64,000 nt of DNA from Panorpa germanica. Lineage: Eukaryota; Arthropoda; Insecta; Mecoptera; Panorpidae. The notes below the pieces were generated by a model. That model did not search any database. It was not told the DNA's origin and saw nothing but the letters and a program-made list of their open reading frames with translations. The stretch is from assembly GCA_963678705.1 (NCBI GenBank), contig OY783212.1:5766001-5830000 (forward strand), given 5' to 3'. Position 1 is the first letter of the stretch. Each line of letters opens with the position of its first letter. Shown one piece after another: positions 23,449 through 34,678 of this stretch. Position numbers and translations under genes: made by a program.

Positions 23449-23462
23449 GGGGGGGGGGGGGG
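23449..23462. repeat. Poly(G) run of 14
   Basis: Uninterrupted G run in otherwise AT-rich DNA. A second run of 13 G is at 36900-36912. Confidence 0.9.
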
Positions 23463-23749
23463 TTGGTTACACGGTACACATCCACATTAAATTCACCGTG
23501 TTCCAAAAATACAACAAACAACAAACAAAGCGGGGACAAACAGTAGGTGTCGTTCATTAATATTGATATTAGGAATAATTAAAATATTTCAAAATACTGC
23601 GCGTCCGTTAAAGAACAACGTGTAATACTTTAAAATGTAATTAACTAATTAAATGTAAACTAAACTTAACCCATTTTCAACTTCCCAAAAATGTTTATTC
23701 CTGTTCTGGTGTAGCTCTTCTCCTTGTTGACTACTGTACTGTCAACTCC

Positions 23750-23960
23750 GTAATTTTCTCTCCTAACATCTTTCTCCTCTTTCTTTCTACCTCTCTCATC
23801 CACCTCCTTTCTTCCTTATATCTCATTAGTGCTCATTGATACTTTCCCTTTTCCTCTACTTCCTTCCTTCTTCTCTGTACTTCCGCCATCCACTTTTTCC
23901 TCTGATCACCTCCTCCATCTTCTTTTAACTGTTTATTTACATTCTCATGTCTCTTTCATA
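23750..23960 (-). repeat. Pyrimidine-rich tract, possibly decayed LINE coding sequence
   Basis: About 200 bp is almost all C/T on the plus strand. Similar strand-biased tracts at 53,840-54,130 (minus) and 43,431-43,745 (plus) adjoin LINE 3' tails, so this may be an equivalent remnant on the minus strand. No tail is visible here and simple low complexity is equally possible. Confidence 0.25.
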
Positions 23961-24667
23961 TGCTCCAACGTCACTTTATATGCTGACTGTCGAACTGACA
24001 GTTTGGTAGAAAAAAAACGATGGCGAATTAAATCATGAAGAGAAATTCTCCTTATGTCACTTGTACGAGATCTCAATACTATAACTGCTGACATAGTAAG
24101 AGGTTGTAGGTGTTAGGAATATTAAACATGTTAAGATACAGGGATAAATATCTCAGCATTATTATCAAAAATATTAAAATAGAATTTATTAATGTAATGA
24201 AAGATAAAAGACAAATTGTAAACCCATGGTATAAGGCCTGTCGCATACTTTAGTGCCGTTATTAGAAAACACCCTTTGTTTAACACATACATGAACTATT
24301 TGTTATAATAATTATAACAGTCATGTCATTCGCTCGTATATCTCAACTATTTCTCATTATTACTCTTTAAATAAGATAAAGCAACTTTAACTAAGATGAT
24401 AATAGTACTTCTACTTTAATAACGTGGTGGATACGGACCTCGGGGTAGCGCTGCTGCTTTGTAAATATATTCCACACTGTATTTCATCAGTTAAGCGTTG
24501 CAGGAAACTTCTATAACCGTTATACCTGTAACATGTAAGTATTATATTTTAAACATGCATTTCTCAAACTAAGAGTCGGATGTCATTATGGATATATTTA
24601 TAACAGAGCGTAAGTAAATAATACCATAATTTGGGCGCTACAACCCATTTTTTTAAACGTTTCTTCT

Positions 24668-24720
24668 TATCTCTTTAGGTCCTGTTCCACTTGTTCTTTA
24701 AATCTCGCCCGGGGTTTTCT
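24668..24720 (-). pseudogene. Possible LINE ORF2 C-terminal fragment
   Basis: The minus strand reads KPRARFKEQVEQDLKR then stop. It resembles the (G)RPRKRWxDxVExDL block at the C-terminus of many insect RTE/CR1-type reverse transcriptase proteins. Only about 17 codons are recognisable, so chance similarity cannot be excluded. Confidence 0.25.
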
Positions 24721-25129
24721 CACACTCACACACCCTTTGTTTTCTTCCAAAAGTTTCTTAGCGGTTCTGTAACTGCTTTGTAGTCTTGTAGTCTTTTCCT
24801 TCTAATTTCCGTCATTATATCGATTTCTCGATATCTGCCATATTTTTGTTATTATAATTTGATGAGCTTCTTAGGGCTATGCTTTTTTTGCACTTTAAAT
24901 TACAATAACATTATGTATCGTACTTGCAAGATTGTTTTAAACATTTCCTCCGTAGATTCTTTCTGCTAAATTCTTCTCCCTTTTTCTCATTTTTTATTCG
25001 AGCTCCTCTGCTTCCGCATCCTTACTTGAATTAGCTTCATTCTTTTTTCTTGTTTTCCGTCTGCATTCTGTTGTATTACCATTTTTCTTTTTTCTCCTTT
25101 TTGTTTCATTGTCTTTCATTCTCTGATTC

Positions 25130-25186
25130 CTTTTCGTGATCATCTAGATCTTCTTCATCTATATCTTCTTCATCTATATCTGCCAT
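25130..25186. repeat. Short tandem repeat (15-bp unit) in a pyrimidine-rich stretch
   Basis: ATCTTCTTCATCTAT is repeated almost three times. On the minus strand it would read as repeats of Asp-Glu-Glu-Asp-Ile. The surrounding 25,000-25,190 is C/T-rich with frame breaks. Confidence 0.6.
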
Positions 25187-25959
25187 ACATTTGCATATTT
25201 ATCTTATTCTCCACTACCCGTTTTCACATATTGTTCCATAATTTTATCGCAACATTTATTTTTCCCAAATTCGCAAGAGAACCACAGGATTGCTTAAGGA
25301 TTCTTTGCAATTTACATGTGAAGATCTAAATAATTTCGCATAATAACAATTATATTTTACTATGATTTAATATAAAGTATATAAATATAAGCCGGTTAAT
25401 TATTTTTAGAGTGCACACGTAGATGTTGGAGACGTGCCTAACTTGAGAACCACACCTTTCACCATATATTGTAAGCTTAACCAATTTTATCTTTTTATTT
25501 TACGTGTTTTTTCATTGTGCAATATATCAAAAGCGTGGAAATATGTATTAAGGAAAGCGTGACTAGCGGGGAAAGGGGGGTGTTTTGTAAAGAAAAACAC
25601 TTGTGTATACAGAGTTGGTGAACTTATGTAATATCATTGCGGTATTACAGAAATATTCGCCTATGTTCATAACAGTAAAATCCAATTATATACACAGCAT
25701 TCATTATAATAGATGACGTACTTGTATATTAAAATGAAAAAGTGAATATAAAACGTACAGATTGTGAAAAATGTAGTCCAAGGTTATTTATAGTAATAGA
25801 AGGTGTTAGTTATATAAATGAAGAGTTTTATATCTATAGTAAAATATTGCGAACAAGGTAAAAGAGGCAGTGGTGCCTCGTGATATTTCAATAAAAAGAA
25901 ATTGAAACTATAGTATTCAAATTATTTGTATTAAGAACATATTGTTACAATTTCGGCGT

Positions 25960-26260
25960 TCTTAGATTCTAACACCACAGGATACAAACTTGCAAAGGCG
26001 TATAGAGCGGGCGGGGTGAAGGGAGTCTTGGTCCTGGAACTTTCTCTGATGCCAAATACTACAAATTCGTGGGTGCGAGCGAAGGAAGGGAGTCTGATTC
26101 TCGAACCTTTGATATGTGTCACACCACGCGCATGCGACTTGGGCTCTTTTGATCGCGTACTGATAAGACTTGCCCAACTAAGGAAATATCATATAAGGAT
26201 CCGGTCGAGTAATCCTGGGATTAGCCTGACTAGGGCTTACTCAATGGGGTCCTGATGATG
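25960..26260. other. GC-rich island with overlapping open frames, unidentified
   Basis: About 300 bp has clearly higher GC than its surroundings. Both strands stay open for 60-79 codons (26016-26255 on plus, 25931-26122 and 25962-26177 on minus). None of the translations is recognised. It may be an old insertion or a decayed exon. It is 0.5 kb from an arrestin exon but cannot be part of it, because the arrestin frame is complete there. Confidence 0.35.
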
Positions 26261-26416
26261 GATTTCCTAACCAATAGCCAGACATTCAGACATGCCAGAC
26301 ATTCTACTGACGTGGAACTATTACAAGTATATAAAAAAAGTTGTAACATGTCGGGAGTTGAATTGCCTTATCTACCACTATCCAATATCTATGGTATGTT
26401 TACTGGTATCTCGATT

Positions 26417-26622
26417 GTTCAGTTCATTAGTGAGTCAGCTACTAAAAACGAAATTTGAGTTGAGTTTGTAGTTATATGCAAAATTGTACACTCTATCTAA
26501 TTTAACACCCATATAACTTGAAAATGCAATTAGAAAAACTTGACGAATGTAGCTGAAATACATACAACTCGAATATTCGATATGTCGATATCTCAAAACT
26601 CAATCTCACTAATGAACTGGAC
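26417..26622. repeat. Inverted repeat, 18-bp arms
   Basis: GTTCAGTTCATTAGTGAG (26417-26434) pairs with CTCACTAATGAACTGGAC (26605-26622) with one mismatch. The arms are separated by 170 bp of AT-rich DNA. Possible miniature fold-back element. Confidence 0.45.
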
Positions 26623-26802
26623 GATAGTAGTACTTAGATATATCTCAGATACTGTTAAGATATGAGTCGGACCCTAATTTTACTGCACGCCCATGTCCGT
26701 TGAATATTTAATCCGAAATCATCCTCCTTTCCAATTTGTATTTATATTTTATCTAATCTATAGGTATCAAGTTTAAAGTAAATGAAGTAAAACAAGACAT
26801 AC

Positions 26803-26950
26803 CAACATATGCTCGTACGTCGTAGCTTGTTCCAATCGGTGCTCCATGATAACGTTTTGCGGGTACCAGTTGTACACTAGGGGGCGCCTGCGAGGGTATA
26901 TGAAGAGTGAAAGGGACAGCACCATTACCCAAGCGCTTAACGAGGGCCTC
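26803..26950 (-). CDS. Arrestin-family gene, most upstream recognised exon (N-domain)
   Basis: Acceptor TTTCAG (26951-26952), phase 0; donor G|GTATGT at 26803/26802. It encodes EALVKRLGNGAVPFTLHIP, SVQLVPAKRYHGAPIGTSYD and VRAYV. This aligns with the arrestin block LQERLxKKLGxNAxPFTxxxPxxxPxSVxLQPGPxDxGKxCGVDYExRAFV. The Cys of CGVDY is replaced (IGTSY). The four exons together encode 491 residues in one frame, numbered here from this exon's first codon: N-domain 1-49, hinge and C-domain 50-300, tail to 491. Arrestins need about 100 more residues upstream (phosphate-binding N-terminal strand, FRYGRED block). I did not recognise those exons to the right, so the gene is incomplete in this window. 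Confidence 0.85.
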
Positions 26951-29900
26951 CTGAAATTAAAAATTTAACCTAGGATTAATGTTATATCAATATTAATATA
27001 ATAAGTAAAATATACATTTTGTGGGTTATTTGAATACATGTATTTTTAATTGAATTTAAATGGATTGAAATGAATACGGATTTAATGCATGATTTGGAGC
27101 AATGTTTTAAGATTTGAACTAGTCGATAGCGGTATTTATATCACTGACATTTCCCTTGAACGATTGAAATCAAATTGAATTGTTTCATGACAAAAAATCA
27201 TACGCATCTTCAATACGATGTTAAGGAGGTACAGGACGTACCGTCAATGCAAAAAGTTTATCTCTCGGTAATACGAAATGCAAAATACGAAGTACATGAG
27301 GGACGAGCAAATATTGGGACTGTACCTTTGAAAATGAATTTTTTAATTCCCTATTAAACTGCTTTTTGCTTGTTAAAATTATTTTTTTATGCATATAATA
27401 GTTAAATAAATGAAAAATTACCTATAATTAATATCGAATTTATATTAATTCAATTTAAATACAAATTAAATATTTTGAAAAAGGAATAATAAATTTGGCA
27501 ACGCTGTAAATTTACGTGTGTTAACGCATGCGTGATTTGGTTCTTTAGCCAATAAATTGTTATATTTTATATAACATTTATTCCGATTTTGAATTTCCCG
27601 CTCAAATTGGCATTTGCAACGTTGCCAGCTTATAACCTACATTTACTGTTTCTTAAAGGTTTTATTTAAATATTTTCGTAAATAGGTATCCTTTTGATAA
27701 TTTTCTTTTTGCAATAGTTACAGAAAAGATTCTTTTATATACACCTAGTTTTTGAAAGCCGTGTCACCATTTTTTAATAGTTAAAAGTTATATTATGTGG
27801 TGAAATTGAGCTAAAAATTATGATTTGTATGGAAAATGACTATTTTTAATCATGTATAAAAAGAAAACTATGAACCCTAGGTCTCTAAAATTTTGAGACA
27901 GCATGTATTTTAACTATTTGTATCGACCCTCCAAATTTCACAACGTTTTCATCATTTACGTTAACATCCTGTACCTCCTTAAAGTTACTCCAATATGTTT
28001 ACTGGGTTCTCGTCCATATTTCAACAGTCAATGCAATGCAATGCAGTCGATGATACTAGTTGACGGACATAGAAGCCTTGTTTTAAACATACTATGAAAA
28101 ATACTGAAAACATAATGTAACAGACAAGCGAATATGAGGATTAGATTAGTAGCTCTGTAAGTGATTATCCTTTGTACTACCACAAAACCCTCTAATTATA
28201 TCCGAAATTAGCACAAAATTTAATTATACCTTACCCATAATCCACAAAGACCATAATTAGAGATTGATAAACAAATAATTTAAGCCAGGAGTAATTAATA
28301 TTTATATTACTAATTAGTCAATGCGGAACCAGGAAATGAGAAACACAGAATGAAGGATTAATCAAGTGTTGTTTAATTAACAGAAGAGAACTTAGACTTC
28401 GCTCTTATTACATGAAATTAAACTTTACTCCTACCATGAGCACGACAATCAGAATGTTAATTGATTTTGTATCCCACAACAATAAAAGGAATCGATACAT
28501 TTTAATTTGGAAGATTAGTGACAATATTACATTAATTTGTTCATTCGTATTTAATTATTTTAGAGCTTACGCAGATTAACTTTATCCGGTCTTTATCTGT
28601 TTAAACAATAAAACGAATAATGTGTTGTATACAAAGGGATAGATTCACAATCCGCTATACACAAAATATGTTTATTAGCTTGAATACTGAAAATAATTCA
28701 AAAGAGTATGTTATGAAACGAAGCACAGGTTGAGATTAGGAGGGATGATTGGAGTGATGAGGAGAGGAAAAAAGGAGGAAAAGATGTGTATGGACATGGA
28801 CATAACATGAAGAGAGAAAGGATAGAAAGGAGGAAAGGAGAGAGAGGAAGGATGTATAAGCAAAGAGGTAGAGGAAAAAATGAAGAACAGTGAATTGGAA
28901 GACAATGAATATGCATAACAAGTAAACAAATGATAAGAAGTAGCTTTGGCGGAGACATTGGTGCCAAGGAAAGATTAAGAGAAATGAAAAAGAATATGTT
29001 CGATGGCGCTTAAGTGTTGTGCTTTTACTCAGTCGTTGGTGCAAGGAAATATTTGTAACTTGCGTTATAATTATTATAAAGCCTCAATGAGTCCCGTTGG
29101 AGTACGCAGAAGGATCTGGTCGTGAGAGTGCCTGCAGCCGCCATTTGGGAACGGGTTTTTATGACTCTATTTTATAATATTAGGATATTTTTTACGTAAA
29201 CAGTAGCTCTATGTACATAATAAAATAATTGAATAATTTTACAAAAATTGAGCGTTTCGTAAATTATATGATTTTAATTTACGTAGTATTCCAATTAGGT
29301 TGTGAACGGATTTATTAGTGGTAAATTCTTTAATTCGTTATTGAAATATTGGTTAATTTATAGGAGTATATTGACGATTGAATTTAAAAATTGAAGAATT
29401 GTTTTACTGCGTAATATTCCTGTTGTTTTCTTACTAGTTGATGACAAAAAATCTCTTCTCTTCGCATCTCTTTTACACTTCTCTTGTTTTACAGTGATAG
29501 CAAAGGTAGCCAAAAGAAGGTAGTGGGCATGAAGGTGAGGAAGGAATAACGCCAAGACCTCTGTTATTCAATATTTAAATTTTTACCTTTTTAATTGTTA
29601 AAGGGTCAAAAATAATTATTTCGAGAATTGAATAAAATTAATTGGATATTTGATGTTTCAATAGCCAACTTTAATGATATACATTGCAGTTTTTTATAAA
29701 TTATGTTATGGTTCACAACCCAATTGATGATAATTAAGAAATTAGTTCTGTAAATATAAATAATCACTAATATGCTTATCTATTGATCATTCATTAGAGC
29801 GTATTGATATATTTCTTGAAAATCTTGTTGATGTAGGGTCACCGAAAGTACTAAGTTTACGAAAGTATTACACCTTGTACATAACCGTAGATACATCAAA

Positions 29901-31155
29901 AGTATCTATCTCAAACGTATCTTAACATAACTATATACCTTCAGTAATGATTACAGGTACATCGTGGTTTTTATATAACCAAATATCCAGCACACATATT
30001 ATAATCATTGCAGCATTGTAAGGCACGTCAAGATAAATTCTAATTAATGCTCTTAATGGTGTTACGGGATAACGAACCAAAAAGAAGACTCTCCCCTTTG
30101 TTTACTGACTCTGACATTGAACTAATTATTACACTAAAGGGAATTATTTGTAAATAACTGAAAAATATATCCTACTCTTTTACTCTTAAATAAAACTACA
30201 ATAAGAAATGAGACAAATGTATCCACGTAGCACGTAAGGTACGGTTACGAGCTCAAAGGAATTAATTACTTCTGTACTACCTCTGTAGTTCTTTAATTAG
30301 AAATCCTTTTATATTTTTAGTTTATATTAAGTTTTTTATATGAGAACAATTATTTATTTTCATTGATAAAAATAAATGGTATTCATACTGCAAATTGGAG
30401 GATGGAATAAATTTCTGGATAGTTGTGCCTGTCAAGGGGAACGAGAAAACTTCGAAATATCGAGGATTGTCGTGAAGACAAGTCAATATAAGTAAACCAA
30501 AGCATACAGCAAACTTTTTGAATTAATAATTTTTCTTACTTCTTATAATTTATCCATCCATTATCCCCAACATTCTCATCAATAATTTATTTACCGGAAT
30601 GTGGACAGAGTCATTCAATCATTGTTAGTCGAATCATTAAACTTTCAATTCTTGGGACGTTACTCGCTACTCTAGAGCAACCCTTGTCTAACGGTCGACT
30701 GAATAATTAACCCCATTGTCCTACTATCCCTATCCCTGTCCATTTCAATGTAGGCTATAGTTTAATTTCGTGTTAGATTCCAGGATATAATTAATTCGAG
30801 TTATCGGGCGTTTGGGTTCTACTGCTGGATCCTTTAATGAAGTAATCTCAAATTTGATTTAAAATTAATTATGTTGTTATTATAATTACTATTTTAATTA
30901 GGTGATTAAATGTTTTGTTGTTACTTTTGTCCCTTATTCATTTGCGTGGTTGTGTACTTCGTTTGTCTATTGCTATAACATTCTTTATATCAATTATAAC
31001 AGGCCAACTGAGCTCGTGAACACATGGAAACGAAGTGCAGTTCGTTTAACGAGATATTTTGCTCATATGATAAAAGTATGTGTGAACACTTAAACAACAA
31101 AACTTAAACAACTAGTTATTTTTTGTTTTTCGTATAAAGCTTGCCATAACATGTA
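26951..31155. other. Gene-free AT-rich stretch, probably upstream arrestin intron
   Basis: No exon recognised on either strand. It contains a 16-bp inverted repeat (TTAAGGAGGTACAGGA at 27221-27236, complement at 27967-27982) and a purine-rich tract at 28,735-28,930. A weak relative of the 50-kb element's TIR is at 29706-29727. Confidence 0.5.
28735..28930 (+). repeat. Purine-rich tract
   Basis: About 200 bp of G/A-rich sequence (GGAGGAAAAGATG, AGAGAGAGGAAGGATG). The long minus-strand frames here are a by-product of the composition. It could be decayed LINE coding sequence like that at 43,431-43,745, but no 3' tail block follows. Confidence 0.35.
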
Positions 31156-31521
31156 GAGGTACCTCGGGCTACGAACTTAATTCGTTCGTAACCCAAAACT
31201 TTTTCCGTTCGCTTGTATTCGACGTTTTCGCCACTAAGTCACCATACTAAAGCAAAGCGTTGTCGCATATTAAATCCTCGGCAACACTATCTTCAGCAAG
31301 CTGCCTTTCATTAATCCAAACTAAGAAAAACATATATACTCTTCTAACACTTAAGATCTTTGCGTCCATAACACTCACTCCTTCAGGACTGTTGAAACAT
31401 CACAGCGTTGCTAAATTCATGTTACAGCAATGTTCAAATATCCCGGCGGCGTTAAAGCTGTGTTAGTGAGTTGGGAAATTGTGTTCGTAACTCGAGGCGT
31501 TCGTAACCTGAGGTACCACTG
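31156..31521. mobile_element. 366-bp TA-flanked MITE (Tc1/mariner/pogo-like)
   Basis: Left end GAGGTACCTCGGGCTACGAA and right end (inverted) CAGTGGTACCTCAGGTTACG share GGTACCTC-GG-TACGAAC and are each flanked by TA. The left terminus has lost a few bases relative to the right. The non-coding interior includes TTCGTAAC repeats at both ends. TA duplication and CAGTGGTACC ends fit the pogo/Tigger branch. Confidence 0.6.
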
Positions 31522-32238
31522 TATATGAGTTATATATGGCAATTCACATCCTAATATGTTTGAACTTAACAGTGTGTACCAAGAAGGGCATTCCAACATA
31601 ACGATACCCGATATCTTAAAAATACGATTCTTATGATATTTTTGCAACTCTAGAAATAACATTTTTCCTGTTAGAGTTATGTAGTTTAGCATTGCGATTA
31701 TAACTATGAAATAAACATTTGACAACAGGGAACCTTCCTGCTCAATTTTTTTTTAACGTTACGAAAAAAAATATAACCGGTTTGAATATATCACAGAATC
31801 TATAAAATGATGTATTTCATATTTAAAGAGAATAAAATTAGAAAATGTTTTCAAACATCATAAATTAAATTTGAAAGTAATTAGATAATCGTAACAGAAA
31901 GACTTCTATGTCAGCCTATAAATAAATTCATTTCGTTGTTTGGTAGATTCTACGAAGCGTATGATCCAATTAAGTAAAATTTTGTAGAATCTTTTATTAT
32001 CTGAATTAGTCATGTCTACAATCTGATTTTAAATTTGATTGATGTTTAAATAATAAATAAGTTTGGGGAGGTAGAAATCTAACTTTAGCGAAGTTATTTT
32101 ATACTTAATTGTTTGTTTTACAAATTATATATATAATTCTAGGTAAGGATTTAGAATCGCTATCCAATTACTAGGTATATGTTCAATAAAACAACTATTT
32201 TTCATTGAAACTTAGCTTTATTATAAAATGATACTAAC

Positions 32239-32272
32239 AGCTTTCGACCTAAAATGCGAGGTCATGTTCAGA
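32239..32272 (-). ncRNA. Hammerhead-like motif of the Penelope/retrozyme type, degenerate
   Basis: The minus strand reads ATCTGAACATGACCT, a short loop, then AGGTCGAAAGC. The CUGAnGA core is followed by a GACCU/AGGUC stem II and GAAA, as in minimal hammerhead ribozymes of Penelope-like elements, but one core G (position 8) is C. Phrases of this type (CTGAAGATGACC...GGTCGAAAG) are common in arthropod repeats. Activity is unlikely as it stands, and stems I and III are not clearly defined. Confidence 0.3.
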
Positions 32273-34056
32273 TAAAACAAATTACACTCTGTACTGGTAC
32301 ACTATTCCTTATTAATATTGGTTACATTGGTAAACATTGCAAGTCAGAATTAACACAACATGACTCCTGTTATAGTATATATATATATATATCACTTAAA
32401 AGATTTCAGTTTTGAATTCTGTTTAAAATGTATAAATCCAATTTAAAAGGATCTCAGTGAATATTCATTTTATTTGCTATCTAATGATTTTTCTTTTGTA
32501 ATACATATACCGCAATATGTTTTTTTTGATTCGGTGCTAAATTACAATTCCTTTATTTGATTTGACATCCGGGTAGTAGGCGGCTTTGAAAGAGGGGAGG
32601 GGTTTAAGTGCTTTCGTTCCGTTTTAAATATAACTCAGTTATGAAATATTTAATGGTTGACGAATAGAAAAATAAAGAATTATTTTGTAAAACAAATATG
32701 TTTATTATGTCTGGAGACTGAAAATGGTGAAATATTTTATTGATTATATTTATTTTATTTATATTTAATTGTGGATACAAAAAATGAACCGACAAAGTGT
32801 GTTATGAATGGGATAATTTTACATAATACAAAAAGGCTCCCCTCACACTGCAACCGACTACTTGTTATTCCGACTTTTTGAACTATTACCACCTTACAAA
32901 TAAAACTGTTATAAAATTTATACCAGGTATAAACTGATAATAAGTCCGGACGTGCTTTATACATGGTATACATTTTATAACAGATTTATTTGTAATTTAT
33001 TTGTGTTGTTTTAAACACTCCCAGTTTTATTAAATAAAGTGGATCATATACTTTTGCTTCGTGAAAATCAACGGTACAACAGCACCTCCTTTAAACAGCT
33101 GTTAATTGTTTTAATCGGCGTCATCCTGAGAAATTCTCGATATAATCCATTAAAATCCACGTTGGCGCAGTGCTGAAAGTACAGCCAATTCTGCAACCAG
33201 TATTATTTTTATCTCTTACCGTTTTGCTCTCAATGAAATAATAAACATTGATATAATGCATGGTCTAGTTCTCTGCGACAGTAAGTAGGTGGTAGTGCGG
33301 CACTTTAGACGTGTGAATTGCTCAGTATGGAGAAATACTTACAGTGTGTATTAATAAAGATTAAAATAAAAATATTCTCTTATGATAAAGGATCTTAATG
33401 CATAAGAAAACGCTTGCAGTGTGAGAAAGCCCTTACCGCCATATTTTTTGTTACAGTGCCCTCAATGTTAACGTTCCACCACTACAGATATATTTATTTT
33501 TCTGCAAGATTTTTTCCTACATCCATTAGTAGTATATAACATAAATAGAATTGAAGAACTAACTGTATAGTTCCATTAGTAATATTAATACTCTTTCTGT
33601 TTTTTTTTATTTAGTATCAGTATAAACATAAACATGCTCAGTATAAATGACATACTTCAATGTCATTTTCCACAGAAAACCGGAAATAAAAACTACATGT
33701 ACATCCTGATGAAATCGATTTGGACACGTGACACGTCGTGGAAAAATAACAGAGAATGCATTAGTCGTATAGCTTGAGTATGAGATGCCTTGTCAACATG
33801 TGTTGGATAAATATTTATCATTCCACTTCATTTATTATTGAAACAGAAATCAAAAGGAAAAAAATATGTTAAGCGAGGAAACATAATTGACATATTCAAG
33901 TAATGAAACAATTAATGTATTCGTCCTATAAGTAAGTTTCTAGAATGAGTTAGAAAAAATATAGAAAGAAAATTAAGAACAATTACTATAATAAGTTGTG
34001 TTATATTTAAATGGAGTTTTTGAAGTACTTTATCGTACAAAATTACATTAAATATG

Positions 34057-34678
34057 TGAGGCGAGAGCATTGATGTTTGACTACTGGTTGCGGAGTTTGG
34101 ACCTTATAGAGATCTATAGGCTGTATCTGCGATCTGTTGGCGGTATCCAAGTTCTCGAACGGCAAATGTCGCTCAGTTCCTTTCAATAGCTTAGTGGGCG
34201 CACAATTTTGTTATGAAAGGTCAAGCGCGTGCTGTAGGTTTGAGTGTTGAAGCAATAAGACCGAATTAGGAGCAAATACTTAGTGTCGAACTCTAGTAGA
34301 AGTGAATCGCAAAACAAAGGATGTTACATAAGAAATATTATGGTTTGCCCACAGCGAGCAGTGCATATAAAACAACTAGGCATAAAATATAAATGAATTG
34401 AGACAAAGAAATCTTAATTCATTAAAAATTAATTAAAAAAAAAAAAACATTAATTAAAAATAAAAGCAACATATTGATATACAAATATGAATATTGCATG
34501 CATTTATTAAGAACTACTGTGTCTCTGAGTTCGATCCCCAGGCTAAAGTTATAGTTTCTAGGTTTGGTTGCGATCAAGTAAATTGATTATATACATACAT
34601 AATCATAAACAGTAGGTGGTCGTTGGTGATAGGACTCTGTATCGGAAATTGGCCGACGTAAATATATTTAAAAAAAAA
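34057..34678 (+). mobile_element. SINE-like element, copy 2, apparently interrupted
   Basis: Head 34057-34086 (GCGAGAGCATTGATGTTTGA) and body from 34513 (GAGTTCGATCCCCAGGC...) match the copy at 20812. The body shares GTTATAG-TTCT-GGTTTGG and TATACATACATAATCATAAA. Between them are about 426 bp absent from copy 1, bordered by ACTACTG at 34080-34086 and 34513-34519, consistent with a later insertion and a 7-bp duplication. The start of the insert also loosely resembles the SINE, so a rearranged dimer is an alternative. Confidence 0.45.

Larger units (their letters stand above)
10389..26802 (-). other. 16.4 kb arrestin intron filled with transposable-element remains
   Basis: The splice ends are G|GTATGT (26803/26802) and TTACAG (10389). 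Recognised contents are listed separately: a hAT MITE, a Tc1/mariner transposase relic, two Helitrons, a mariner 5' end, a SINE-like copy, a near-perfect hairpin, pyrimidine-rich tracts and a GC-rich island. Between them I see only AT-rich DNA and simple repeats. No arrestin exon is expected here because the flanking exons join in frame. Confidence 0.75.

Noticed and set aside
28698-29044. Three overlapping minus-strand ORFs of 72-102 codons
   Set aside because: All frames stay open together because the strand is pyrimidine-rich; the peptides are low-complexity and unrelated to known proteins.
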